NCBI RefSeq assembly: GCF_000315235.1
Contig: NZ_BALG01000228.1
Location: 1 to 55,030 of the forward strand
Direction: 5' to 3'
Origin: Paenibacillus popilliae ATCC 14706
GTDB lineage: Bacteria > Bacillota > Bacilli > Paenibacillales > Paenibacillaceae
Length of the DNA stretch: 55,030 nucleotides
This document shows positions 1 through 8,451 of the stretch, piece after piece (positions within the stretch are counted from its first letter, which is position 1; each line of letters opens with the position of its first letter). The notes beneath the pieces were generated by a model that was given only the letters and a program-made list of their open reading frames with translations, ran no database searches and had not been told where the DNA came from. The translations under genes and the position numbers were made by a program.

Positions 1-1
1 A

Positions 2-94
2 GCCACATCCTCGGGTCTGCTTGGCATGCAACTGCAAGGTGCGATGGCCATATTCGCTGTAAATCTCAAGCGAATACTGAAATTAGTAGACTAA
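2..94 (+). pseudogene. C-terminal remnant of a DDE transposase (IS1182-like)
   Basis: An open frame from the window edge ends at a TAA at 92-94. Its last residues (GLLGMQLQGAMAIFAVNLKR, then ILKLVD) have the pattern seen at the end of IS1182-type transposases, where a conserved helix with N-L-K-R closes the protein. Only about 30 residues are visible, so the family is tentative. A terminator-like hairpin follows at 128-171. The rest of the gene, if present, lies outside the window. Confidence 0.4.
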
Positions 95-127
95 GAACTA
101 CTGGTGAATACAGCATTATGAAGACAA

Positions 128-171
128 AAAGAAGACATTCATCTCCAAAACGCGGGGTGAATGTCTTCTTT
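128..171. terminator. Strong hairpin with T run
   Basis: A 14-bp perfect stem (128-141 with 158-171, AAAGAAGACATTCA) has a 16-nt loop and runs into further T residues on the + strand. It can act as a terminator for the transposase remnant upstream, or it may belong to the end of that insertion sequence. Confidence 0.6.
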
Positions 172-185
172 TTACACTATCTGCA

Positions 186-1182
186 CCGCCTCCGAAGAAA
201 AACGCAAGTTCTTCAGTGGCCTCGAGCTGACCATGGTCATCGAAGAGAAGCTTCAGGCCACCTGGTTTCCTGAGCAGATCATGGAGCGGTTGCGTCAGGA
301 GGGACAAGCGATCGTGTGCTTTAAAACGATCTATCGCTGGCTGTATGCTGGCCATTTGATGAAAGGTGTTCTGGCCGTCCTCCGGCATAAAGGCAAGCGT
401 CAAAAGCCTGTGGAGACGCGTGGTAAGTTTACCGTAGGAAAGGCGATTGTTTGTTGCAGGGTAGATGTGCTCAGTTTTGCAGCAATTGCTTATGCAGTAA
501 AAGTAGCCTGGTTTGATATGGAGTGATGGGCATGATAGGCTTACTGGTCTCTGCGAAGCCTGTGGCTTCGCCCCTTCGCAGGGAATCATGCCCATAGAGG
601 CTCCATGTCAAACCTATGCATAAACCTTACTTGTTGCTGTATATTGATAAAATTGCTTGGCTGCAAAACTCGGCACTTTTCGATTGCCAAAAACAGGCGA
701 TCTCCCAGCGTCCTAAAGAGGTTCGATCTCGGGAAACATTCGGTCATTGGGAACTCGACACGGTCGTCTCTGGCCGTGGGAAAAGCAAGGGCTGTGTAGC
801 TACGTTTGTGGAACGAAAAACCCGCCTGTACACAGCCATTCTAATGCCAGATCGCACGGCGTTGTCGATGGAGATTGCCTTTGGCGTGGCTGCCGCCCAG
901 TACCCCACGGGAGCGTTCCAAACCGCTACGGCTGACCGTGGCAAAGAGTTTGCCTGTTATGCGAGCTTGGAGGCCACCCATGGCGTGCAGGTTTATTTTG
1001 CTGATCCAACGAGGTTCCAATGAAAACGCCAATGGCTTGTCCCCAAAGGGACGGATTTCGCCCAGATTACAGATGAGGCTTTGGAGAAAGCTCTTCACCT
1101 GATCAATCAACGACCACGAAAATGTTTGGGCTAGAAGACTGCTCACGAATCCTTCTCAGAAGAACTGTCGCACTTGGCTTGA
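186..1182 (+). pseudogene. IS30-family transposase, disrupted
   Basis: Fragments in three frames together cover the middle and C-terminal parts of an IS30 transposase. The pieces VIEEKLQATWFPEQI and FKTIYRWLYAGHL are followed by RETFGHWELDTVVSGRGKSK and ATADRGKEFACY, which carry the DDE catalytic region, and the tail ends SEELSHLA. The N-terminal helix-turn-helix part is missing. A 247-bp element (448-694) interrupts the gene at the codons for VGKAI. Near 1010-1045 the conserved segment before RGSNENANG is shortened and the frame shifts again. It is not functional. Confidence 0.85.
448..694 (+). mobile_element. MITE-like non-coding element, copy 1, inserted in the IS30 transposase
   Basis: The element splits the IS30 reading frame. 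The 7-bp target AGGCGAT occurs on both sides (441-447 and 695-701), and removing one copy plus the element restores the transposase frame. Its two ends are imperfect inverted repeats: both contain AGTTTTGCAGC about 25 bp in, and the outermost bases resemble GTTTnTnGCA. The interior can fold, with arms 528-536/585-593 (GGGCATGAT) and 551-558/574-581 (CTGCGAAG). No protein is encoded. A second copy lies at 6761-6970 in the opposite orientation. Confidence 0.8.
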
Positions 1183-1200
1183 CAATCCGTCATACTGAAA

Positions 1201-1234
1201 AACACAAGCCCCGGATCGCTCCGGGGCTTGTGTT
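1201..1234. terminator. 15-bp stem hairpin
   Basis: AACACAAGCCCCGGA at 1201-1215 pairs perfectly with 1220-1234 around a TCGC loop. It is followed by ATAAAAATGG, so the T run is weak. It follows the IS30 relic and could be its terminator or a neighbouring chromosomal one. Confidence 0.55.
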
Positions 1235-1329
1235 ATAAAAATGGCCCGCCCTGTTACACTTCGATGAGAGATGCGAGCATTTCGTACAAAAATAGAACTT
1301 CATTAACACCCTGAAGGACATGGAGCATT

Positions 1330-1590
1330 ATCCGTTCCTGGCGCAACAATTGGAATGAGCTCGCGACCTTATTCAAGTATCCGCTAGAGATCCGCAAGCT
1401 CATCTATACCTCGTTACTATGGATGTCACTCGCAAATGGACGGGCCGCGTGCAAAACTGGGGCCAAATGCTGCTGCAGCTCTCCGTTTTCTTTCCAGAGC
1501 GCATCGGCCAGCATCTGCCGTGAGGGTCGATCTCCCTCTCGGGGGAGATTCTCTATAAACGAGTTTACACAAAGTTATTGACAGACCCAA
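1330..1590 (+). pseudogene. IS256-family transposase C-terminal remnant with IS end
   Basis: The first frame reads IRSWRNNWNELATLFKYP then LEIRKLIYT (1330-1410). It is joined to a second frame reading TMDVTRKWTGRVQNWGQMLL and ending GQHLP (stop 1521-1523). In intact IS256 transposases these blocks are separated by a stretch containing the last catalytic Glu, so an internal deletion with frame change has occurred. The stretch 1524-1590 (a short hairpin, then TTATTGACAGACCC) looks like the outer end of the element. Confidence 0.75.
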
Positions 1591-1631
1591 GAAAATCTTG
1601 AATGGCACTGAGCCAATCAAGGTTTTATCAT

Positions 1632-2165
1632 TTAATAACTATCCTCAAAAAGACAATTATAAATTGTAACACCCTCCTCTCTTAATTCTAATGAAATATT
1701 TGGTACTCCAACATTAAGTACAGTTTCATCGAGATTCATTATCCCTTTTTTATTAAGTAACTCTAAAATACACTTACCGATTCGCTTAGTCTCTTTATCC
1801 AGTGGAGAATAATCTTCATGTAATTGAATAGCCTTATCGTTGTAGTGGTACCTAACATATTTAACCACTGAATACGGAGCAATTACAGAAATTAAGACCA
1901 TAACACCCTTTATCTCAAAGTTCTTCTTGAGGTAATCGTTAAACTCATCACTACCTAATCTTAACTTTGGATTTAATGAAGATTGAATAAAATAAGAAAA
2001 ACACGTAGAATAACTAAAATCGGTAAGATTATCAACAAAAACCTCTTCTAACTTTTCCTTGAATTTACTTATCCAATATTGCTTATCAACGTATTTAGCT
2101 AGTATATATTGAAAGTCACCCTTGCTATATAGTCTTTCAATATTACTCAGTACGTCATCTCTCAT
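1632..2165 (-). CDS. Hypothetical protein, 177 aa, AT-rich
   Basis: The reading frame has a clear ribosome site (GGAGG six bases before the ATG). I do not recognise the family. The product is soluble, with no signal peptide or membrane segment. It is rich in Lys, Asp, Tyr and Ser, and a predicted helical first half precedes a C-terminal half of short strand-like pieces (VLNVGVPNISLELREEG). Its base composition is much more AT-rich than the chromosomal genes around it and it sits between an IS256 and an IS630 relic, which suggests horizontal transfer. The size and setting would suit an immunity protein of a lost toxin, but that is only a guess. Confidence 0.6.
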   Translation of the reverse strand: MRDDVLSNIERLYSKGDFQYILAKYVDKQYWISKFKEKLEEVFVDNLTDFSYSTCFSYFIQSSLNPKLRLGSDEFNDYLKKNFEIKGVMVLISVIAPYSVVKYVRYHYNDKAIQLHEDYSPLDKETKRIGKCILELLNKKGIMNLDETVLNVGVPNISLELREEGVTIYNCLFEDSY

Positions 2166-2263
2166 ATGATACCTCCATTATCGTATAGGATACCCGTGAA
2201 TATTGCCTTTTGAATCAATATGAACTTTAACTCTAATATAAGTTGAACGAAAGAAGATAGCAA

Positions 2264-2545
2264 TCAAAGTCGAACGCATAGGCGGTCAATGATTGTATGA
2301 GGGTACTTCATGATTTCATCCATAAACTGTCCGACACGCAGACGGATTTCGGAAACGGTGGAATAGGACACATTGTTGATCACACTGGACTTGAGCCATT
2401 TCCAGAGTCCTTCCACGATGTTTAACTGCGGGCTATAGTCAACCGTCGCGAGTAGCTTGACCCCGCGATGCTTGCCCGTGGTTGGAATGATTCGTTGCTT
2501 CCCGCGAAGAAACCAGGTTTTCTGAATCGCTTGATTGATTCAACT
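2264..2545 (-). pseudogene. IS630-family transposase remnant with internal deletion
   Basis: Read on the minus strand, QAIQKTWFLRGKQRIIPTTG and KHRGVKLLATV run directly into DYSPQLNIVEGLWKWLK and IMKYPHTIIDRLCVRL (stop 2264-2266). In intact IS630-type transposases the LLATV block lies before the second catalytic Asp and the YSPQLNIVE block contains the final Glu, so the part between them has been lost in frame. The N-terminus is also absent. Confidence 0.75.
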
Positions 2546-2787
2546 TATATAGTTTCTCATTACTTGAGAAAATGATCGAGTTTTTGCGGCTGTCACGAAC
2601 GCTCCATACAAGAAGCATAGATCTACCACCCGTTTGACTTTTCTTGCAAGTTTCATAGACTTCCATACGAGTGTATGTTGAATATTTTGTATGGATTTGG
2701 AACGTGAAAACAGAGCAAACTTTGATAAAATAAATAAACAACAGCTTGTGATAACGGGAGGTAGTTTCCATAGACGGAGATTTCACG

Positions 2788-4431
2788 ATGCTGCTTCAGC
2801 TCTTTGAGCGGGCAGCATTATTGCTAATTATTTTGTTTTTCTTAACTCGTATTCCGAGCTTTAAGCAGATTCTGCAAAAAGAATCGCTGACAACGAAGGA
2901 GTTCGCCGTCGTTACGATTCTGTTCTGTACCTTTGCACTATTCGGTACCTACTCAGGCATCGATGTGGAAGGCTCGCTCGTCAACGTACGGATCATCGTG
3001 ATTATGGCAGGAGGCATCTTATTCGGGCCTTGGGTCGGTCTTGTCGTGGGCGTGGTGTCCGGAATCCATCGTTATTTGATCGATATCGGCGGGGTGACCT
3101 CGATTCCATGTCTCATCACGAGTATTATTGCGGGGCTGGTATCTGGCTATATTCATCTTCGAACACCTAAAGCGAAACGTTGGTTTATCGGGATTCTTGC
3201 CGGGATGGCTTGCGAGGCATTAACGATGCTGTTGATCATATTCATAGCGCAGCCTACAACATTAGGTATCGAGATTGTATCCAAAATTGCAACACCGATG
3301 ATTCTAGGGCAATTGAATGTGGGATTGATCATTTTGTTAATTCAGAATGTAGAAAGTGAGCGGGAAGGAATCGCTGCGCAGCAAGCGAAGTTAGCTTTGG
3401 ACATTGCGAATAAGACATTACCCTATTTCCGCTCCATCAATACCGAATCATTGCACAAGATCTGTTCCATTATTAAAGAAGATATTCAAGCCGATGCAGT
3501 GGCGATTACGGATGCCTCGAACGTGCTCGCTTACGTCGGTTTTGGGGAAGACCGCTATCAATTCCGGCATGAGATCATAAGTGATATGACCAAACAGACG
3601 ATACGGAGCGGGGAGTTCATGATAAGCAACCATGCGTTGGACGATGCGCTACCCGGCATTCAATCCTTACTCATTATTCCACTGAAAGAGCGAGAAGAAG
3701 TTACGGGGACTTTGAAGATTTATTATCGGAAAGCGCATAAAATTACCTATCCGCTGCAGACTATGGCCGTCGGTTTATCCCAGATCATTTCGACATTAAC
3801 GGAAGTTTCCCGTGTGGAAGAGATTAAGGAGATGGCGAATAAAGCTGAGCTCAAAGCACTGCAGACAACAATTCAGCCTCACTTTTTGTTCAATGCGTTG
3901 AACGCGATTGGGTCCTCGATCCGGAATAGACCGGATCAAGCGAGGGAGCTGATCGTCAATTTATCAGGATATTTACGTTATAATTTGGAGCTAACGGATG
4001 AATTGATCGATATCCATAAGGAGCTGGAGCAGGTTCGGAATTATGTAGAAATTGAAAAAGCACGCTTTGGAAATCGGTTACATGTCGTTTATGATGTAGA
4101 TGAAGTCGCTGTGAAGATTCCCAGTCTCATCATTCAACCGTTAGTGGAGAATGCGATTGTCCACGGTATATTGAAGGAGAAAGGATCTGGAACGGTCACC
4201 ATCTATGTCAAAGATACAGAAGATTACATTCGGATTGGTGTGCAGGATACTGGCGTGGGTATCCGTGAAGATATCATTAAACAGGTGATGGAGGAGCGTG
4301 TTCCACTGAACCATATTGGTCTTTTCAATGTGCATAAGCGTGTGAAGCTCATTTTCGGGCATGGTGTTACAGTGGAGCGACTAGATCAAGGAACGAATAT
4401 CTTTTTTGACATACAGAAGGAGACACGATGA
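2788..4431 (+). CDS. lytS: LytS/YpdA-family membrane sensor histidine kinase
   Basis: The 547-aa protein has the family's architecture. Residues 1 to about 185 form several hydrophobic helices of the 5TM-LYT sensor, residues about 205-340 look like a GAF domain, and a HisKA-type block follows ([18 protein letters not shown]) with the likely phosphorylated His at 365. The GHKL ATPase has its N box at LVENAIVHG (Asn455). In E. coli and Bacillus the best-studied members of this family sense external pyruvate. GGAG eight bases before the ATG supports this start. The stop overlaps the next gene by 4 bp (ATGA), so kinase and regulator are translationally coupled. The upstream 240 bp holds no gene and should contain the promoter. 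Confidence 0.93.
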   Translation: MLLQLFERAALLLIILFFLTRIPSFKQILQKESLTTKEFAVVTILFCTFALFGTYSGIDVEGSLVNVRIIVIMAGGILFGPWVGLVVGVVSGIHRYLIDIGGVTSIPCLITSIIAGLVSGYIHLRTPKAKRWFIGILAGMACEALTMLLIIFIAQPTTLGIEIVSKIATPMILGQLNVGLIILLIQNVESEREGIAAQQAKLALDIANKTLPYFRSINTESLHKICSIIKEDIQADAVAITDASNVLAYVGFGEDRYQFRHEIISDMTKQTIRSGEFMISNHALDDALPGIQSLLIIPLKEREEVTGTLKIYYRKAHKITYPLQTMAVGLSQIISTLTEVSRVEEIKEMANKAELKALQTTIQPHFLFNALNAIGSSIRNRPDQARELIVNLSGYLRYNLELTDELIDIHKELEQVRNYVEIEKARFGNRLHVVYDVDEVAVKIPSLIIQPLVENAIVHGILKEKGSGTVTIYVKDTEDYIRIGVQDTGVGIREDIIKQVMEERVPLNHIGLFNVHKRVKLIFGHGVTVERLDQGTNIFFDIQKETR

Positions 4432-5174
4432 GAGCGATAATTGTGGAAGATGAAGTATTGGCCAGTGAAGAGCTGGAATATCTGATTACAAAACATAGCC
4501 GCATTGAAATCGTAGAGCGATTCGAGGATGGCCTTGATGTGCTTAAATTTCTGCAGGAGAAGGAAGTCGATGCGATTTTTCTCGATATCAACATTCCATC
4601 TCTGGACGGGATGCTGCTAGCGACTAATATCAGTAAGTTCGCGCAGAAACCGTATGTTATTTTTACAACAGCTTATAAGGAACATGCTGCCCAAGCTTTT
4701 GAACTGGAAGCTTTTGATTATATCTTGAAGCCCTATGACGAGAACCGGATTGCTGCGATGTTACGTAAGCTGGAGACCGCCTTCGAGCGGGATCTGCAGC
4801 AAGGAGGAAGTTCAAATCCTGTGGACAGCAGGCAAAGATTTGAGGAGAAACGCATTAATCTGCAGAAAAATGATAAATATATCGTAACGGATAGCGATGA
4901 CATTTACTATGCGGAAGCACAAGAGAAGGTGACGAACGTATTCACGAAGAGCGGTATCTATACGATGCCGATGAGTATTTCGGACTTTCATGCCATGCTG
5001 CCTCAAGATCGATTCTATCGTTGTCATCGTTCCTATACTGTTAATTTATCCCAAATACACGAAATCGTTCCATGGTTCAATAATACCTACCTGCTGCGTC
5101 TACGTGATATGGATGCCAAAGTGCCCGTCAGTCGAAGTAAAGTCAAAGAATTTAGGCAGTTGATGCATATATAA
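4428..5174 (+). CDS. lytR: LytR/YpdB-family response regulator (REC-LytTR)
   Basis: The 248-aa regulator has an N-terminal receiver domain (acidic pair E7-D8, phospho-acceptor Asp53 in AIFLDINIP, Thr in FTTAYKEHA, Lys in YILKPYDE). A C-terminal LytTR DNA-binding domain spans about residues 140-245 ([34 protein letters not shown]). LytTR proteins bind paired direct repeats. A matching pair starts two bases after this gene's stop and lies just upstream of the MFS gene. With LytS it forms a two-component system, and the adjacent transporter is its likely target. Confidence 0.94.
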   Translation: MRAIIVEDEVLASEELEYLITKHSRIEIVERFEDGLDVLKFLQEKEVDAIFLDINIPSLDGMLLATNISKFAQKPYVIFTTAYKEHAAQAFELEAFDYILKPYDENRIAAMLRKLETAFERDLQQGGSSNPVDSRQRFEEKRINLQKNDKYIVTDSDDIYYAEAQEKVTNVFTKSGIYTMPMSISDFHAMLPQDRFYRCHRSYTVNLSQIHEIVPWFNNTYLLRLRDMDAKVPVSRSKVKEFRQLMHI

Positions 5175-5175
5175 A

Positions 5176-5206
5176 TGCAGTTCATTCCGTAATCCCGTCA
5201 TTTCAT
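5176..5206 (+). promoter_or_regulatory. Putative LytTR (YpdB-type) operator: direct repeat
   Basis: TGCAGTTCAT (5176-5185) and GTCATTTCAT (5197-5206) are spaced by exactly 11 bp. The E. coli YpdB operator upstream of yhjX is described as two GGCATTTCAT repeats with an 11-bp spacer; the two half sites here match at 8/10 and 9/10 positions. The site lies immediately upstream of a candidate promoter for the MFS gene, the usual place for a LytTR activator. Confidence 0.65.
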
Positions 5207-5213
5207 GTCGCTC

Positions 5214-5248
5214 TTGGCTCAAGAAAGCGTCTTATCTTGTAAGATAAG
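5214..5248 (+). promoter_or_regulatory. Candidate promoter with palindrome for the MFS gene
   Basis: A possible -35 (TTGGCT, 5214-5219) and -10 (TAAGAT, 5240-5245) are separated by 20 bp. That is longer than ideal and fits a promoter needing an activator. A perfect palindrome, CTTATCTT-GT-AAGATAAG (5231-5248), overlaps the -10 and could be a second regulator site or a small hairpin. Confidence 0.4.
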
Positions 5249-5378
5249 GGTGTGAAAGCAAGGCGTAAGAGGGCTTTCTTCCCTGCAAATAACGCACACA
5301 TCTTGATCATAGCAGAATGGAAAGAGGGGATCTATCATAAGAACGCATCAAGCAACCCAATCGCAGGTAAATCGATGG

Positions 5379-6590
5379 ATGATCGTCCTTGGAACAATCA
5401 CTGTACAAATGGGATTAGGAACAATATATACGTGGAGTTTATTTAATCAGCCGTTAGCTGACAAATTTGGATGGGAGCTTAGCTCCGTATCGATTACGTT
5501 TTCCATCACCAGTTTTGCACTGGCTTTTGCGACACTGTTCGCCGGTAAAATTCAGGATCGTATCGGAATTCGGCGTTTGACGATGATTGCAGGTGCTGTT
5601 CTCGGTGCAGGGCTAATCGCTAGCTCACAGGTTTCATCGTTGTGGATGTTGTACTTACTTGCTGGTGTGGTTGTTGGTTTTGCGGATGGTACAGCATATA
5701 TCACATCGCTATCGAATTTAATTAAATGGTTTCCTGAACGCAAAGGATTAATATCGGGGATCTCGGTGGGAGCTTTTGGGACAGGCAGCTTGGTTTTTAA
5801 ATATATCAATGCGAATTTCATCAATACCATGGGGGTCTCCTATGCATTTCTGGTCTGGGGATTGATCGTGATGGTGATGGTGGTTGCCGGTTCGTTCCTA
5901 ATCAAAGAAGCCGTAATTACGGAAACACCTGCGAACGCAAATACCCAATCGCACAGTCAACGGAACTATACAGTCAAAGAAATGCTGCGTACGAAAGAAG
6001 CGTATATGCTCTTCATTATTCTATTTACAGCTTGTATGAGTGGATTGTATCTAATTGGTATCGTCAAAGACATCGGTGTGCAGCTTGCCGCTCTTGATAT
6101 CAGCACAGCAGCGAATGCTGTAGCTATGGTGGCGATTTTCAATACGGCCGGCCGGATCATTCTCGGTGCATTGTCCGATAAAGTAGGACGTATGAAAGTT
6201 GTAGCTGGAGCGCTTTTCGCAACGGCATTGTCCGTCATGACTTTAAGCTTCATACCTTTGAACCTGGGCATTTTCTTCACATGTGTCGCGGTGATCGCAT
6301 TCTGTTTTGGCGGTAATATCACAGTCTTCCCAGCGATTGTGGCTGACTATTTCGGCTTGAAGAACCAAAGCAAGAACTATGGAATCATTTATCAAGGATT
6401 CGGTTTAGGTGCCTTGGCTGGTTCGTTTCTTAGTGCTTTGTTCGGTGGTTTCCATATTACCTTTTCAGTCATCGCGGTCTTGTGTATGCTCTCTTTCTTG
6501 ATCGCGATCTTTATCTCAGTACCTAGCCAACGTAATCAGTCGGACAAGAACCAAGAAGTTGTGCTAAAAACGCATTACAATGTGGGATAA
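5379..6590 (+). CDS. yhjX: MFS carboxylate transporter, YhjX/OxlT-like
   Basis: About 403 aa with twelve hydrophobic segments and family motifs: GTIYTWSLFNQPL in TM1, GKIQDRIGIRR in loop 2-3, KWFPERKGLISGISVGAFG, and GALSDKVGRMK in loop 8-9. It closely resembles E. coli YhjX, the pyruvate-induced carrier controlled by YpdAB, and more distantly the oxalate:formate antiporter OxlT. The first ATG (5379) cuts close to TM1. The frame stays open upstream (THQATQSQVNRW), and the AAAGAGGGG site at 5321-5329 best suits a start at an ATC or ATA codon near 5334-5337, so the start is uncertain. The LytTR-like repeat upstream suggests control by the neighbouring two-component system. Confidence 0.88.
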   Translation: MIVLGTITVQMGLGTIYTWSLFNQPLADKFGWELSSVSITFSITSFALAFATLFAGKIQDRIGIRRLTMIAGAVLGAGLIASSQVSSLWMLYLLAGVVVGFADGTAYITSLSNLIKWFPERKGLISGISVGAFGTGSLVFKYINANFINTMGVSYAFLVWGLIVMVMVVAGSFLIKEAVITETPANANTQSHSQRNYTVKEMLRTKEAYMLFIILFTACMSGLYLIGIVKDIGVQLAALDISTAANAVAMVAIFNTAGRIILGALSDKVGRMKVVAGALFATALSVMTLSFIPLNLGIFFTCVAVIAFCFGGNITVFPAIVADYFGLKNQSKNYGIIYQGFGLGALAGSFLSALFGGFHITFSVIAVLCMLSFLIAIFISVPSQRNQSDKNQEVVLKTHYNVG

Positions 6591-6645
6591 TCGCAGTGGA
6601 ACCTCCTATTGATAAGAAAGGCCACTGAAAGAGTGTCAGAAAATC

Positions 6646-6697
6646 AAACAGGCGTCTTTCGCACATATAAGCTGTGCAAAAGAAGCCTGTTTTTTTG
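6646..6697 (+). terminator. Rho-independent terminator after the MFS gene
   Basis: AAACAGGC-G-TCTTT pairs with AAAGA-AGCCTGTTT, with an inner GCACA/TGTGC arm, followed by seven T residues. It closes the lytS-lytR-MFS unit. Confidence 0.8.
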
Positions 6698-6760
6698 TTA
6701 ATTAAGGATTCGGCTTTATCTTATGGGGAAATACCACCCGTTAGATTGCTCTCATTCTGT

Positions 6761-6970
6761 GTTTTTGGCAATCGAAAAGTGCCGAGTTTTGCAGCCAAGT
6801 AATTTTATCAATATACAGCAACAAGTAAGGTTTATGCATAGGTTTGACATGGAGCCTCTATGGCATGATTCACTGCGAAGGGGCGAAGCTATAGGCTTCG
6901 CAGAGGTCAGTAGTAAGCCTATCATGCCTATCTCCTATATAAAACCAGTTACTTTTGCTGCATAAACTAT
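6761..6970 (-). mobile_element. MITE-like element, copy 2 (inverted)
   Basis: The reverse complement of this stretch is close to copy 1. The outer ~120 bp (from GTTTTTGGCAATCGAAAAGT inward) differ at about one position, while the middle with the CTGCGAAG/CTTCGCAG arms has several substitutions and small indels. The far end near 6970 diverges from copy 1, so the boundary there is approximate and no target duplication is evident. It lies between the MFS terminator and an ISL3 relic. Confidence 0.75.
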
Positions 6971-7006
6971 GGCTGAATCTAAAAATTAGTGGTTGATATT
7001 TTCAGC

Positions 7007-7789
7007 CTAATAAGTGGTGTCGGTTAAAATGCCAGCTTTGCAGTAAACCCGATTACGTGTAAAGTAGTGTCGTCGCTGATACGATTTGATGCGATTGTGG
7101 CGTCCTTCTACGGTTGCGTTAGTCCGACGGCAGCGATGGTAGTTCACGATTTCATCCTCCCCATTGCGCATCGTTTTTTTTAAGTGCTTCGAACCGAACC
7201 ATGGTCGATGAGCACCAACGGTTAAAGCCGAGGCGAGCTAAACATACAGTCATACCAACGGGAAAAGGCTTCTTTCCATTCCCAGACGCTGAGCAGCAGC
7301 GGAGAGAAGCAAAAAGCAGCATGTTTAACTGGTTTTGGCTCTTTTCAGAGAACATGGAACCGATCCGCAATGCGGAGGGCATTGGGGAAACATTCGCTGA
7401 TCCATTTTTGATACGCCTGAGCCAGATCCATCACGACGGCTTTGGGTTTCAGCGCAAGAAAATTCGGATGCTGGCAGGCGCTTCTTGTATCCTCGCACTG
7501 TGTGCCGCGGTAGAGCCAAGTGCCTGTTCCACGGTTTGCAAACGAAAGAGGTGGCTGCCACAAATTCATAGGACCAAACAAAACCGACTTTACAGCGAGA
7601 GCAGGCTAATCGAATGGACGGCACATGCAAATAGCTCTTCCTGCCAAAGACAGCCAGATGCCGAATCTTACGCGGTTTGTTGCTGCCATCTCGCTTCACA
7701 TCTTGTTCGGAATGGCACACCGGACAGGGTTGCTTGTAGGTTACAGGCATTGCCTCTAGATGATTGATATACTGGAGTGGTATCTGCAA
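7007..7789 (-). pseudogene. ISL3-family transposase, decayed
   Basis: Minus-strand fragments include a zinc-ribbon-like N-terminal part (PCPVCHSEQDVKRDG, RLACSRCKVGF), a DDE segment in another frame (KPKAVVMDLAQAYQKWISEC, ALRIADRFHV), and the C-terminal block RRTNATVEGRHNRIKSYQRR, RVYCKAGILTD ending at 7007. Several frameshifts and a deletion between RFHVL and the C-terminal block make it non-functional. Confidence 0.8.
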
Positions 7790-7904
7790 TACCTGGATTA
7801 CTCCCCCACAGGGCTAATTTCTTATTCTTGCGTGTTCAAGCATAGTATTGCAAACATTTGGACACGTTAACATTGTGTATAACTAATGGGAGGCGAGCCA
7901 TTGC

Positions 7905-8417
7905 ATGATTCTAAAATTTGTTCTTATCGCTACCCTGCTACCTACTCCACAAGTAGCATCTGAAGATCCGTTAAGTCGTGCAATCCTTGAAGGAAGGAAT
8001 CCGATAGGCGATAATCAAACTGTAGATGACACAGTATCGATCTTTAAGGGGAAGTACAAGAAGGAAGTATTGCTACCGACATACATACCGTTTAAAGTAA
8101 CCCATAGGGGGGGGACGTATGATATACAAAATAAAAGGATAAGGATAAGCTATTATAATTCAGATACAAAGGATACCCTAACAGTATCTGTGTTTTATAC
8201 ACAGGATGATTTGGAACATCACGTCCCTTCAAAATATGAGAAAATAAAATTACAAGATGGGACGAATGCAGCATATATACGGAGTCGTAATGAATATTTC
8301 GCAGATTACCTGTTTTTTAAGAAGGAGGAATATGAATATCGCTTAGGTTTAATACTAAAGAATAGTTCTAAAAAAGAATTATTGCTGAAAATTGCAAGTT
8401 CGCTAGAAAAAAAATAA
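7905..8417 (+). CDS. Putative secreted DUF4367-like protein, 170 aa
   Basis: The start is supported by GGGAGG upstream of the ATG. The first ~18 residues (MILKFVLIATLLPTPQVAS) are hydrophobic and look like a short signal peptide. The rest is hydrophilic and strand-rich, with a KKEVLLPTYIPF element like the one that opens DUF4367-type extracellular domains, followed by repeated short strands and a C-terminal helix (KELLLKIASSLEKK). No catalytic motif is visible. It has no obvious operon partner, since the next gene is on the opposite strand, and a short hairpin between the two stops could end both. Function unknown. Confidence 0.6.
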   Translation: MILKFVLIATLLPTPQVASEDPLSRAILEGRNPIGDNQTVDDTVSIFKGKYKKEVLLPTYIPFKVTHRGGTYDIQNKRIRISYYNSDTKDTLTVSVFYTQDDLEHHVPSKYEKIKLQDGTNAAYIRSRNEYFADYLFFKKEEYEYRLGLILKNSSKKELLLKIASSLEKK

Positions 8418-8451
8418 AACCCCTTATATTGACATAAGAGGCAATGAAAAG

